Source of the DNA: Onstottus_B arcticum
GTDB lineage: Bacteria; Acidobacteriota; Blastocatellia; UBA7656
Length of the DNA: 64,000 nucleotides
Direction of reading: 5' to 3'
Assembly (NCBI GenBank): GCA_038040485.1
Contig: JBBPIE010000005.1
Location: forward strand, 124,001-188,000
In this document: positions 1 to 7,920 of the stretch, piece after piece
How positions within the stretch are numbered: position 1 is the stretch's first letter
Layout: each line of letters opens with the position of its first letter
Program-made: the position numbers and the translations under genes
Notes under the pieces: generated by a model
What the model was told of the DNA's origin: nothing
The model's database searches: none
Seen by the model: only the letters and a program-made list of their open reading frames with translations

Positions 1-2
1 TG

Positions 3-1007
3 AAAGTGAGCTTCGACGATTCCGCGCCCGGCGTTGTGATAGTCGAGAGCAACGGTCAGCGTTTGAGAATCGATACCACGACAAAGTCCGTCGCCCGGGT
101 GGATGACGCTCGACCGCCGGCGAAGCAGGCTGACACAAAGAAGATGGCCGTGCGCGAGAGCAGCACCGCTTACGAGCCCTACGAGCATCACATAGTCAAC
201 GTGCCGACCACTAAGGCGGTTCGCAAGCACAGCTTTAATGTACATTTCACTCACCGGTTCCTCGAGCCGTTCCATCCCATCAACGACACTGCGAAAGATC
301 TGTTCGGATTGGACAGCACGTCGGTTTCCGGGCTCGGTTTCACCTTCGGGATCACGGACAGGCTCTATGCGAATGTTTACCGCTCACCGCTGTGCCGCAA
401 GGGAGTTTGCAAGACTGTGGAAGTCGGGCTTGGGTATCATTGGCTGGACGAGGCAGGTCGTTCACCGATCTCGCTCTCAACTTACGCAAGCGTGGAAGGC
501 GATGACAACTTTCAAAAGACGTACACCTATAACTTTCAGACGATGATCGGCCGAAGCATCACCAGGTATGTGAATTTCTTCTTTTCGCCTGCCGTGCACA
601 TAAACTCGAACGGACAGGGTCGATTCAACATTCACCCCGATGAATCGGCTGATCCTCGGGCATTAGGATTGAAGCTAGGGCAGCACACCGGTTCGTTCGG
701 GTTCGGCTTGAACGGACGGATTCGCCCGACTGTTTCCTTGCTGTTTGAATACACCCCGCGGATAGGTTTCAAGATGGGCCGAATCATTCCTGTGGAGAAT
801 AAAGAGACCGGGGAGGTGATCGGCTTCGAGAACGACTCGGAAGCGGCGTTGGGGTTTGGCGTCGAGAAACGGATCGGCAGACACGTGTTCTCGCTGACCT
901 TTTCCAACACGCAAGCGACCACGACTGCGCGGTACAACTCGAGCAGCAGCGCGTCGCCTCCGAGCAAGTTCGCGATCGGCTTCAACTTGTACAGGCGGCT
1001 GAAGTAA
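3..1007 (+). CDS. DUF5777-family beta-barrel-like protein (5' end outside window)
   Basis: The reading frame is open to the left window edge, so the N-terminus with its expected signal peptide is missing; the GTG at 6 is only the first in-frame start codon in view. Residues from about 78 onward match the DUF5777 pattern: a conserved HFTHRF segment, the GITDRLYANVYRSP segment, alternating amphipathic beta strands and a terminal GRHVFSLTFSNTQ segment. Members are presumed outer-membrane or periplasmic beta-barrel-like proteins of unknown role, often found with c-type cytochromes or lipid-related proteins. The next gene is a small lipoprotein 56 bases downstream, so both could act in the envelope. 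The family call is from pattern recognition; function is unknown. Confidence 0.7.
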   Translation, partial: KVSFDDSAPGVVIVESNGQRLRIDTTTKSVARVDDARPPAKQADTKKMAVRESSTAYEPYEHHIVNVPTTKAVRKHSFNVHFTHRFLEPFHPINDTAKDLFGLDSTSVSGLGFTFGITDRLYANVYRSPLCRKGVCKTVEVGLGYHWLDEAGRSPISLSTYASVEGDDNFQKTYTYNFQTMIGRSITRYVNFFFSPAVHINSNGQGRFNIHPDESADPRALGLKLGQHTGSFGFGLNGRIRPTVSLLFEYTPRIGFKMGRIIPVENKETGEVIGFENDSEAALGFGVEKRIGRHVFSLTFSNTQATTTARYNSSSSASPPSKFAIGFNLYRRLK

Positions 1008-1063
1008 GCAATGTTGAATCTGGCGGGAGCTGCCGCCGAACCACTAAAAAGGAAGGAAGGTCG

Positions 1064-1516
1064 ATGAAAGAAATCAAACTGGCAGTCTTGCTCGCGGTGG
1101 CTCTCGCGCTGGTTTCGGCTGGCGGCTGTGCGAGAGCGCCGGCCGGCGGCGGCTCTGTGCCCGCTCAGTCGAACAACAATGCGGGCCAGACCAACGCTCA
1201 GGATCTTACAGCGACACCGCTCTATGCAAAGACCGTCAGAGGTGACATCGAACGCGCGGGACTGGCGATCAGTATGGCTCGTGATTTCGTGAAGCAGGAA
1301 CAGTGGAGTGAGGCGGTTGTCCAGTTGCGCGCCGCCCAGACTCAAATTGACGAAGCCCTGAGACGCAAGCCACGGCTAAAGGAGCAGTTTGAAGAGTTGA
1401 AGTCCGCGCTGGGCCAGGCGATCCAGACGGCTGAGAATCGAAGCAAAGACGTAGAAGCGCAATTTGCTGAACTCCAAACGCGCGTCAACGCGCTGAAGGT
1501 CTACACTGACCAGTAA
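1064..1516 (+). CDS. Small lipoprotein, coiled-coil-like
   Basis: The 150-residue product starts with a signal peptide (MKEIKLAVLLAVALALVSAG) ending in a lipobox-like AGGC, so Cys at about 22 is probably lipidated. A Gly/Ser/Asn-rich linker follows. The rest is charged and helical (about residues 55-150) with heptad-like Leu/Ala spacing, resembling small periplasmic tetratricopeptide or coiled-coil adaptors. A purine-rich ribosome site (GGAAGG) precedes the ATG. It lies just downstream of the DUF5777 gene on the same strand, so co-transcription is plausible. No specific family was recognised. Confidence 0.6.
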   Translation: MKEIKLAVLLAVALALVSAGGCARAPAGGGSVPAQSNNNAGQTNAQDLTATPLYAKTVRGDIERAGLAISMARDFVKQEQWSEAVVQLRAAQTQIDEALRRKPRLKEQFEELKSALGQAIQTAENRSKDVEAQFAELQTRVNALKVYTDQ

Positions 1517-1563
1517 GAAGGAAAGCCTTGAGTTCAAGTTCAGCCTGGCGATTGGGTTGAGGA

Positions 1564-1714
1564 CTAGTACGTTGTCACGCTCAAAATGATCGACCTGTAC
1601 GGGCGTCCCTCCGTGGGCGCCCCTCGTTGTTAATCAAAGTGCCTTGCAACGAGGGGCGCCCACGGAGGGACGCCCGTACAAGTGTTCATCAAAATCTTCG
1701 TGACTAAGTACTAG
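1564..1714. repeat. MITE-like palindromic element, copy 1
   Basis: A near-perfect inverted repeat with arms of about 34 bases (about 1596-1630 and 1646-1681) separated by about 16 bases. It sits inside imperfect outer inverted ends: CTAGTAC at 1564-1570 pairs with GTACTAG at 1708-1714, and GTCACG occurs near both ends. The same arrangement recurs at 16567-16721 with similar outer flanks. It ends one base short of the mgtE stop codon, so its hairpin could also terminate mgtE transcription. The terminal inverted repeats and absence of coding capacity suggest a MITE or REPIN-type element; no transposase is in the window. Confidence 0.7.
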
Positions 1715-1715
1715 A

Positions 1716-3098
1716 TCACGGGTGAGGAAACCGGTTTATCAACAGCGAAGCGATTCCGAGAAATGAGAGCGAACCCCCGACGTCGGTAAAAGTCGTAACA
1801 AACACGCTGGACGCAACCGCCGGGTCGATCTTCAACTTCTTGAGCCCGATTGGTATCAGCGTGCCTGCGAGAGCCGCAACCATCATGTTGATCACCATCG
1901 AGCACAAGAGGACGAGTCCAAGATAAAAGCTCTTGAAGAACAGGGCGACCGCGCACGAGCCGATGACTCCGTTTATTAATCCGTTCCCCAAGCCGACGAC
2001 TGCCTGCTTTAACACGATCTGCGGGACGCTCGACACCTCGTTAAGGGCAAGTCCGCGAATCATAACCGTCAATGTCTGGGTCGCCGTATTGCCTCCCATC
2101 CCCATGGGCATTGTTACGATCGCGGCCAGCACGGCATAGCGGCTGATCGCCCAATCGAATTGCGCGATCACGAACGCCGGAAAGAAAGTGGTAACGAGGT
2201 TGAGCAGCAACCAGGGCGCTCGAAGCCGGAGCGAACGAGCCGCGCTGGTTGTGACTCGTTCTTCGGCGGTGACACCGGCCAATGCCAGCAGGTCTTCCGC
2301 AGCTTCTTCCTGCAAGACGTCGATCACGTCATCGACAGTCACGATGCCTACCAACTTGTCCCCGTCATCGACGACGGGTATTGCGAGCAAGTTGTACTCT
2401 GCAACCAGCCTTGCGACTTCCTCCTGATCCGCGCCGGTGTTGACGGTGATGACCTCGGGAACCATGATCCGCTTCAACTGAGTGGATGGATGGGTGGTCA
2501 GCAGCTTTCTGAGACTGACGACGCCGACAAGATGGTCCCGCCTGTCGACTATGTAGAGATAGAAGACCATCTCGAACTCTTCGGAGCGTTTCTGAAGCGC
2601 CGACACCGCTTCGGAAATGGTTCTCTCCTCATCGAGCGCGAAAAAGTCCGGGGTCATTATGCGGCCGGCGGTTCGCACCTCGTGTTCGAGCAACTCGCGC
2701 ACATCGGCTGCGGGTTCGGCCTCCATCAACGCCAGCACCTGAGCTGCAAGCGGTTCGCGAAGCCTCGACGCCAAATCGGTGGCGTCATCCGGGGGCAGCT
2801 CACTCAAGTAGCGTGCGATCTCCGCAGGCGCAAGTTCTTCGAGAAGCGTTATGCTGTCGGCCGGTAACATCTCGCTCAGCACGCTGGCGATGTGCATCGC
2901 GTCGCATTCATCAAGCAGAATGGAGAACGCTTGCGCTCGCTCGGAACCCTTGAGAGTCGAGAGCAACCTTGCCACTTCTACCGGATAGGCTTTAGTGAGA
3001 AGCCGGCCAAGCCGCCCGCGCGCGCCGCGGTGCAGCAGCCTGCGGACGACCCTCACAGTGACGGCGGAGTTCGTCAGCCTCTTTCCGGGTTCGATCAT
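1716..3098 (-). CDS. mgtE: Magnesium transporter MgtE
   Basis: This 460-residue protein has the complete MgtE layout. An N-terminal superhelical domain (about 1-130) is followed by two CBS domains (about 140-265), a linker helix, and five membrane segments (about 290-455) carrying the signature MGMGGNTATQ. It imports Mg2+ across the inner membrane, with gating by Mg2+ binding to the N and CBS domains. Length is normal for the family. The ATG at 3098 is used because the N domain begins soon after. Its 3' end abuts a palindromic element. No Mg2+ riboswitch was recognised upstream. Confidence 0.93.
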   Translation of the reverse strand: MIEPGKRLTNSAVTVRVVRRLLHRGARGRLGRLLTKAYPVEVARLLSTLKGSERAQAFSILLDECDAMHIASVLSEMLPADSITLLEELAPAEIARYLSELPPDDATDLASRLREPLAAQVLALMEAEPAADVRELLEHEVRTAGRIMTPDFFALDEERTISEAVSALQKRSEEFEMVFYLYIVDRRDHLVGVVSLRKLLTTHPSTQLKRIMVPEVITVNTGADQEEVARLVAEYNLLAIPVVDDGDKLVGIVTVDDVIDVLQEEAAEDLLALAGVTAEERVTTSAARSLRLRAPWLLLNLVTTFFPAFVIAQFDWAISRYAVLAAIVTMPMGMGGNTATQTLTVMIRGLALNEVSSVPQIVLKQAVVGLGNGLINGVIGSCAVALFFKSFYLGLVLLCSMVINMMVAALAGTLIPIGLKKLKIDPAVASSVFVTTFTDVGGSLSFLGIASLLINRFPHP

Positions 3099-3320
3099 GG
3101 TTCAGGCTCTTAGCGACTTTGTGCTCGCCGGCGATACAACGGCTGCGAGCGGGCCGACTCATCTTATTGTCTCCGGTGCGTCCGCCGCAACGTGATTGCT
3201 GGCCAAGCCAATCCACCGGCGAAGACTCAAGCTTTCCGGTCGTCAATGGTGGACACGAAACTTTTGAAGCGATAGCTCGTAATTGGCTTACGGAGATTCA
3301 ACGAGAGGAGATAACAAGCA

Positions 3321-3770
3321 ATGCACGACGAAAGGGACTCATCAGGTAACGTCACAATCGAAGAGAAAGACCCAAACCGCGACGATATCGTGGTCAAAAC
3401 AATGCCAAACGACGAGGCAAAGCAACCGTCTGGGTTTGACGATATCGCGTCCTCGGTCAAGGAGGTCGCTCAGAAAACCGGGGAGGTTCTGAATCGCGCT
3501 ACCGAATCGATCGGCAAAGCTATCGAGTCCGCGCTTTCAGCTAGAGATCACGTCGTGATGGTTCGGGTCAACGACGAATCTCTCAAGAGGCTGGACGCGC
3601 TGGTTCAATCCGGCATTTTCAAGAGCCGATCTGAGGCAGCGGCCTTTCTGATCAGCGAAGGAATAAGGGCGCAGGAACCTCTCTTCGAACGGATTTCAGA
3701 GCGGATAAGCGAGATCGAGAGATTGCAGTCTGAGTTGAAGAGCATCGTAAACGAGCAGAAGAGTTCCTGA
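3321..3770 (+). CDS. Ribbon-helix-helix-type DNA-binding protein
   Basis: The 149-residue protein has an acidic, disordered N-terminus, a helical stretch (about 40-70) and then a ribbon-helix-helix-like segment: HVVMVRVNDESLKRLDALV followed by SGIFKSRSEAAAFLISEGI (about 75-115). The C-terminus is a Glu/Arg-rich helix. A good ribosome site (GAGGAG) precedes the ATG. The RHH fold suggests a dimeric transcription regulator or an antitoxin-like protein, but no toxin gene is adjacent. A strong terminator follows at 3820, so it is probably a single-gene unit. The target is unknown. Confidence 0.6.
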   Translation: MHDERDSSGNVTIEEKDPNRDDIVVKTMPNDEAKQPSGFDDIASSVKEVAQKTGEVLNRATESIGKAIESALSARDHVVMVRVNDESLKRLDALVQSGIFKSRSEAAAFLISEGIRAQEPLFERISERISEIERLQSELKSIVNEQKSS

Positions 3771-3819
3771 CAGGGCCTGCGGAGTCAGCTTTGCGGACAC
3801 AGTTTTGCCCCGGGTTTTG

Positions 3820-3855
3820 AGAGGCGCGCCCTCCCGGCGAGCCTCTTTTCCTTTT
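3820..3855 (+). terminator. Rho-independent terminator
   Basis: AGAGGC at 3820-3825 pairs with GCCTCT at 3841-3846, with additional GCC/GGC pairing inside the loop, and the T-rich tract TTTTCCTTTT follows directly. It lies 50 bases past the stop of the RHH gene and before the mqnE promoter, separating the two transcription units. Confidence 0.75.
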
Positions 3856-3873
3856 GTGTAGACACGTTATTCC

Positions 3874-3902
3874 TTGGGATTTCTATGCGAACTTGTTACG
3901 AT
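3874..3902 (+). promoter_or_regulatory. Candidate sigma-70 promoter of mqnE
   Basis: TTGGGA (3874-3879) and TACGAT (3897-3902) are separated by exactly 17 bases, about 65 bases before the mqnE start and just after a terminator. The fit to -35/-10 consensus is partial; the position supports it. Confidence 0.4.
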
Positions 3903-3966
3903 ACACCTTCTCGACAATCGAGTTTGCTTCGGAAGACTCCTTGTAAAACCTAAACGGAGAAGCTGA

Positions 3967-5157
3967 ATGAAAGCCCACTCACTGCCTGAGGAATTCGTTG
4001 CGATAGCGGAGAAAGTAGAAGGTCAGGAACGGTTGTCATTCGAAGATGGAATGACGCTTTTTGAAAGCAACGACCTGGTGGCCATCGGCTCGCTCGCCAA
4101 TCGGGTGCGAGAGCGGATGAACGGCGATAAGACTTACTACAACGTGAATCGCCACATGAACTATACAAACGTGTGCGTTTCCGATTGTGCGTTCTGCAGC
4201 TTCTACCGCCGCGTCCGGGACCCGGAAGCATACGAGTGGTCGGTGCAGGAGTGTATCGAGATTGCTCGAACGGCTTATGATGAAGGCGCGCGCGAGTTGC
4301 ACATCGTCGGCGGACTCCACCCCAGGCTGCAGTTCGACTACTACACTTCTCTCCTCAGCGAACTGAAGCGTAACTTCCCGCGCATGCACCTGAAAGCGTT
4401 CACAATGGTGGAGCTGGACCACCTGACGAGGACGTGCCGGATGACAGACGAGGAAGTGATCGATGGTCTGATCGCTGCGGGACTTGATAGCTGCCCGGGT
4501 GGCGGAGCTGAGATATTTCGTGAGCCGACGCGTGGCCTGATCTGCGCGCATAAGACTTCGGGCGAGCGATGGCTGGAACTCGCCGGCAAGGTCCACCAGC
4601 GCGGGATACATACCAACGCCACGATGCTTTATGGTCACGTCGAGTCCCACGAGGACCGCTTGGATCACCTGGTAAAGCTCCGGGAACTCCAGGACCAAAC
4701 ATCAGGCTTTCTCTGTTTCATTCCTCTGGCTTTTCATCCTCAGGGGACCGTGCTTGCTCATCTGCCGGGACCGAGCGCGATCGACAACCTGAAGACAATC
4801 GCGGTGTCCCGCCTCATGCTCGACAACATCCCGCATATCAAGGCGTACTGGGTGTTGCTCGGCAAGAACATTGCTCAGGTGGCTTTGAGGTTCGGCGCCG
4901 ACGATCTGGATGGAACGATCAGCCGGGGCGGCTCCCTTATGGAGTCGTACCTTGCCGAGGGCAACGACAACCAGTTGACCAAAGCCTCAATTGAAGAGCT
5001 GATCCGAGGCGCCGGCCGCATTCCCGTGGAGCGAGATACGCTGTACAACCCGATGGAAGCTGTTTCGGATCCCAAACATCCGGCTGAACCTCACGCGTCC
5101 CTTCCGATCCTTGAGTTTCCGTCTAAGGATGCAACGCCAAGCCCGGCTCAAGGCTGA
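3967..5157 (+). CDS. mqnE: Aminofutalosine synthase MqnE (radical SAM)
   Basis: MqnE catalyses the second step of the futalosine route to menaquinone, joining adenosyl from SAM to 3-[(1-carboxyvinyl)oxy]benzoate to give aminofutalosine. The radical-SAM cluster motif C-x3-C-x2-C is at Cys70, Cys74 and Cys77 (NVCVSDCAFCSF). Family-specific segments include HIVGGLHP, the DSCPGGGAEIF loop and the FIPLAFHP segment. Length (396) is normal. The ATG at 3967 has a purine-rich site (GGAGAAG) just before it. The other mqn genes are not in this window. MqnC is the nearest alternative, but the PGGGAEIF and VERDTLYNP segments favour MqnE. Confidence 0.9.
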   Translation: MKAHSLPEEFVAIAEKVEGQERLSFEDGMTLFESNDLVAIGSLANRVRERMNGDKTYYNVNRHMNYTNVCVSDCAFCSFYRRVRDPEAYEWSVQECIEIARTAYDEGARELHIVGGLHPRLQFDYYTSLLSELKRNFPRMHLKAFTMVELDHLTRTCRMTDEEVIDGLIAAGLDSCPGGGAEIFREPTRGLICAHKTSGERWLELAGKVHQRGIHTNATMLYGHVESHEDRLDHLVKLRELQDQTSGFLCFIPLAFHPQGTVLAHLPGPSAIDNLKTIAVSRLMLDNIPHIKAYWVLLGKNIAQVALRFGADDLDGTISRGGSLMESYLAEGNDNQLTKASIEELIRGAGRIPVERDTLYNPMEAVSDPKHPAEPHASLPILEFPSKDATPSPAQG

Positions 5158-5283
5158 CTATCCGTGCGAGGAATCGCGACTTTTCCCTCCGCTCGGATTT
5201 CTGTGGAGCGTTAGTTCGGCGGGATCGACTCCGATTTCCACCTATCGATACGTGAAACTTGCCTCATATTGCTGGCTGTTATT

Positions 5284-5312
5284 TTGGGTAAGACTTCAGA
5301 CAATGATATAAT
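5284..5312 (+). promoter_or_regulatory. Sigma-70 promoter of the tetR-type gene
   Basis: TTGGGT (5284-5289) and a perfect TATAAT (5307-5312) are separated by 17 bases and lie 40 bases before the ATG of the regulator. Predicted transcription start is near 5319, leaving a leader of about 35 bases. Confidence 0.6.
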
Positions 5313-5352
5313 CCAGCCTATCAAAGATCGCTTTTCAGCACGCGGAGGTACG

Positions 5353-5991
5353 ATGGCAGAGTCACTTGGTCTGGGCGTCCCAACAGACCCGAAGCAAGCG
5401 CGCAGCAAACAAACAAAAGAGAAGATAGTCCAGGCGGCAATTCTTTTGTTCGAGGAACGCGGCTATGAGAAGACCACCTCGAACGACATCGCAACCGAGG
5501 CCGGCGTAAGCGTCGGCTCTTTCTACGTTTACTTCTCGGACAAACGCCAGTTGTTGCTGAGTATCTTCGACCGTTTGGCGGACGAGTTGTACAAGAACAT
5601 CTTCGACGGCCTGAAAGCCGAGCACCTATTTGATTCCGAGCTGCGGCCCAGGATCAGGCAGGCTGTCGCAAACACGATCATCGACAAACAAAAGCACTCA
5701 GGTCTCCACAGGGTTATCAGCGAGCTTGTGCTGAAAGACGCCGAGTTCGCTGAGCGGCGCAAGGCGGTCATGGATCGCTCGGTGGCCAAGCTGCAGGAGT
5801 TGATCTCGCTAGCCGGCAAGGCGGGGTTAGCCTGGGACATGGACGCTGAAGCCGCGTCCTTTGTAGTCCAGCGAGTCGTGTTTGATCTCTCGCAGGACTA
5901 CGTCATTGGCTACTGTGAGTTTGATCAGGATCGAGCGGTGGATGCTCTCTCCGATATGATCTACCGCTTTGTGTTCAAGCCTAAGCTTTGA
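5353..5991 (+). CDS. TetR/AcrR-family transcriptional regulator
   Basis: The 212-residue protein has the N-terminal TetR helix-turn-helix (about 22-68), including ILLFEERGYEKTTSNDIA and the recognition-helix region VSVGSFYVYFSDKRQLL. An all-helical ligand-binding and dimerisation domain follows. The ATG at 5353 was chosen because GGAGG lies five bases upstream and a consensus promoter sits 40 bases upstream; longer in-frame versions would start inside that promoter. The 3' end overlaps the convergent ferredoxin-like gene by 31 bases. The ligand and regulon cannot be read from sequence. Confidence 0.87.
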   Translation: MAESLGLGVPTDPKQARSKQTKEKIVQAAILLFEERGYEKTTSNDIATEAGVSVGSFYVYFSDKRQLLLSIFDRLADELYKNIFDGLKAEHLFDSELRPRIRQAVANTIIDKQKHSGLHRVISELVLKDAEFAERRKAVMDRSVAKLQELISLAGKAGLAWDMDAEAASFVVQRVVFDLSQDYVIGYCEFDQDRAVDALSDMIYRFVFKPKL

Positions 5992-6293
5992 CCCGCCAAA
6001 TCGTTCTGCAAACACGCGCTCAACCCGGTGATCACCATCCCTGGCCGCACGTACAGCCGGCACGCCATCGCCGATTTGATCTCGCCTTTTCCGGCCTCAT
6101 ACTCGATCACACAATTCGAGCAGTCTCCATTCCAGCAGTAGTCCCCCACCGAAACCGCGTCCATCTCGATGTACTGAAAACAGCGTAGCAGCTTGTTGTT
6201 CTCAGGAACCATCGCGCTGCTTCGGCAGATCTCGATCTCAACAAGCCGGGTGAACTGTTCGAAGATTCCTTCTCGCAGCAGAGAATTGATCAC
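5961..6293 (-). CDS. Small [2Fe-2S] ferredoxin-like protein
   Basis: The 110-residue protein contains C-x4-C-x2-C (YCWNGDCSNC, about 53-62) and a fourth Cys in SAMACRL, the spacing of a plant-type [2Fe-2S] ferredoxin, so it probably binds one cluster for electron transfer. The start is GTG at 6293, supported by AGAGGGGA about seven bases upstream. It is convergent with the tetR-type gene and overlaps its end. It is shorter than classic 2Fe-2S ferredoxins and lacks a clear partner enzyme nearby, so its redox partner is unknown. Confidence 0.65.
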   Translation of the reverse strand: MINSLLREGIFEQFTRLVEIEICRSSAMVPENNKLLRCFQYIEMDAVSVGDYCWNGDCSNCVIEYEAGKGEIKSAMACRLYVRPGMVITGLSACLQNDLAGQSLGLNTKR

Positions 6294-6397
6294 GGGCGTC
6301 CCCTCTTATTCGAGAGCAGCAAAGGTATGGGGCTTGCGGCGTATTGTACAGCAGAAGGCGAGAGGGCAAAAGAGCAGTTGGGTTCTTGTTGACCTTC

Positions 6398-7090
6398 CTA
6401 GGCTGGACGTTCCCTTAGTTCTGTCCGATCGTCGAACCCGATGACGAGCGTATCGGCCAGGTTTACAAACAGGCCGCTCTCCACAACGCCCGGTAGAAGC
6501 TTGATGCTCGTCTCCAACTCGGCTGGACGCTGAATCGGAGGAAATTCGCAGTCGAGGATGTAGTTCCCGTTATCGGTGAGAAAATGCTGTCCCGCCACCA
6601 CTCGCGGTTGAGGCTCACATCCCAACGCTTGTAAGCGACGGGCGGTCATCACCCAGCAAAAAGGCAAGACCTCGACGGGCAGCGGTCGCGTAGCGCCTAA
6701 TGCAGCAACAAGCTTGGTTTCGTCCACCAGCATTACTCTACGCCTCGAAGCGATCGCGACAAGTTTCTCCCGCGTTAACGCGCCGCCTCCGCCCTTTATC
6801 ATGTCGAATTGAGGATCGACCTCGTCGGCGCCGTCTATCGTAAGATCTATCCGCGATGCTTCATTGAGGTCGATCAGCGGTATGCCAAGGCTCTTCGCAA
6901 GCTGCGCGGTTGCTTTGGAAGTTGGAACCCCACGAACGTTGAGTCCGTCTTGAACCATCTTCGCGAGGCCTTCAATGGCATACTTCGCCGTCGAGCCAGT
7001 GCCGAGTCCCACCACCTGCCCGTCTCGCACGAAGCTCAAAGCGAACTCAGCCGCGCGTCTCTTTGCTACGCTCTTGGGATCGTTGTCCAT
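6398..7090 (-). CDS. rpiA: Ribose-5-phosphate isomerase A
   Basis: RpiA interconverts ribose 5-phosphate and ribulose 5-phosphate in the pentose phosphate pathway. Family signatures are present: VGLGTGSTAKYAIEGL (phosphate loop, about 30-45), DGADEVDP (about 84-91), the catalytic region KGGGGALTREKLVA, and a C-terminal segment with ILDCEFPPI. Length (230) is normal and the ATG at 7090 fits the family N-terminus. It is cytoplasmic and apparently monocistronic on the minus strand. Confidence 0.93.
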   Translation of the reverse strand: MDNDPKSVAKRRAAEFALSFVRDGQVVGLGTGSTAKYAIEGLAKMVQDGLNVRGVPTSKATAQLAKSLGIPLIDLNEASRIDLTIDGADEVDPQFDMIKGGGGALTREKLVAIASRRRVMLVDETKLVAALGATRPLPVEVLPFCWVMTARRLQALGCEPQPRVVAGQHFLTDNGNYILDCEFPPIQRPAELETSIKLLPGVVESGLFVNLADTLVIGFDDRTELRERPA

Positions 7091-7227
7091 TCTGTCTCTA
7101 GTGGCCAGCCCTCAGATTCAACAGCCTTCGGAGTGCGCCAAGATTAACATGGTTGGGCTGATGCTTGGCAGTCGAAAATCGCTCTGCTACACTGATGCCG
7201 CATGAAGGCGTCACCGAACGAGAGGAA

Positions 7228-7446
7228 ATGTTGAAGGTCAAGATCTATACGAAACCTGGTTGTCCTTACTGCCAGAAAGCTCGCGAGTTTTACACCGGAC
7301 AAGGGATCCCGTTTGAAGATCTCAACGCTCAGGACAACCTCAAATATCGAGAAGAGATGCTGGCGGCGTCGCACGGCGACCCCACAGTCCCGGTGATCGT
7401 CGAAGACGGCAAACTCAAACAAATAGGATGGGAGGGTCGCGGCTGA
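7228..7446 (+). CDS. Glutaredoxin-family protein
   Basis: A 72-residue thioredoxin-fold protein beginning KVKIYTKPGCPYCQKA. It has the CPYC dithiol active site and the TVPV cis-proline loop, with a C-terminal QIGWEGRG tail. It would reduce disulfides or glutathione-type mixed disulfides. Longer in-frame starts exist (ATG at 7195, GTG at 7210); ATG 7228 places the first beta strand at the N-terminus as in homologues and has AGAGGA upstream. The next gene, 46 bases downstream, could be co-transcribed. Confidence 0.82.
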   Translation: MLKVKIYTKPGCPYCQKAREFYTGQGIPFEDLNAQDNLKYREEMLAASHGDPTVPVIVEDGKLKQIGWEGRG

Positions 7447-7492
7447 ACGGTGCATTGAAGCTGGGCGGTCGTCCGGCGCCGAGACGAAACGA

Positions 7493-7849
7493 ATGACAAG
7501 CAAACCTACCGATCAGGAGTTCAAAGGCCCGTACGCGAAAGAGCTCACCGAACTCGCGGAACTAATACAGTGGCTCGAGTCGAAGCATGACAAGTCGTGG
7601 GTCAAAGCCGGCGACGACAAGGTCTACGCCTTCGGCGGGAATGGGTTCGTGTTGGTGTTGGATGAGTCCACCTGGAAGGGCCTTATCGAGCTTTTCACTC
7701 CCAAGGGTGCTGTCTCCATCAAGCCGAATGGCGACGATCTCCTTGTCCAAGGCTCAAGCCAGGACGAAAAGGAACTGAAGGGGATGCTGCGGGATGGTAT
7801 CGCAGGCTTGAGGAATTACTACGAGAATCGCTACTGGGCCACGCCTTAG
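7493..7849 (+). CDS. Hypothetical protein, 118 aa
   Basis: This soluble, acidic, mixed alpha/beta protein carries no recognised motif. It has a helical N-terminal third, a central strand-rich part (YAFGGNGFVLVLDES, about 43-57) and a C-terminal helix ending in NYYENRYWATP. There is no signal peptide or membrane segment. It follows the glutaredoxin gene closely on the same strand, which suggests shared transcription. Coding status is supported by codon pattern and an appropriately placed ATG. Confidence 0.6.
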   Translation: MTSKPTDQEFKGPYAKELTELAELIQWLESKHDKSWVKAGDDKVYAFGGNGFVLVLDESTWKGLIELFTPKGAVSIKPNGDDLLVQGSSQDEKELKGMLRDGIAGLRNYYENRYWATP

Positions 7850-7920
7850 AATGCATAGCACGTTGCCTCACGGATCAAGCCCTGATCCACGTGGCCCACT
7901 CCAAGGCCAACATTATCCTT

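Noticed and set aside
2160..2867. Long plus-strand open frame over mgtE
   Set aside because: It runs antisense through the clear MgtE gene with no family features; it is a shadow of GC-rich coding sequence.
3099..3320. Possible Mg2+ riboswitch upstream of mgtE
   Set aside because: No M-box or ykoK-type conserved core could be recognised in the 220 bases upstream.
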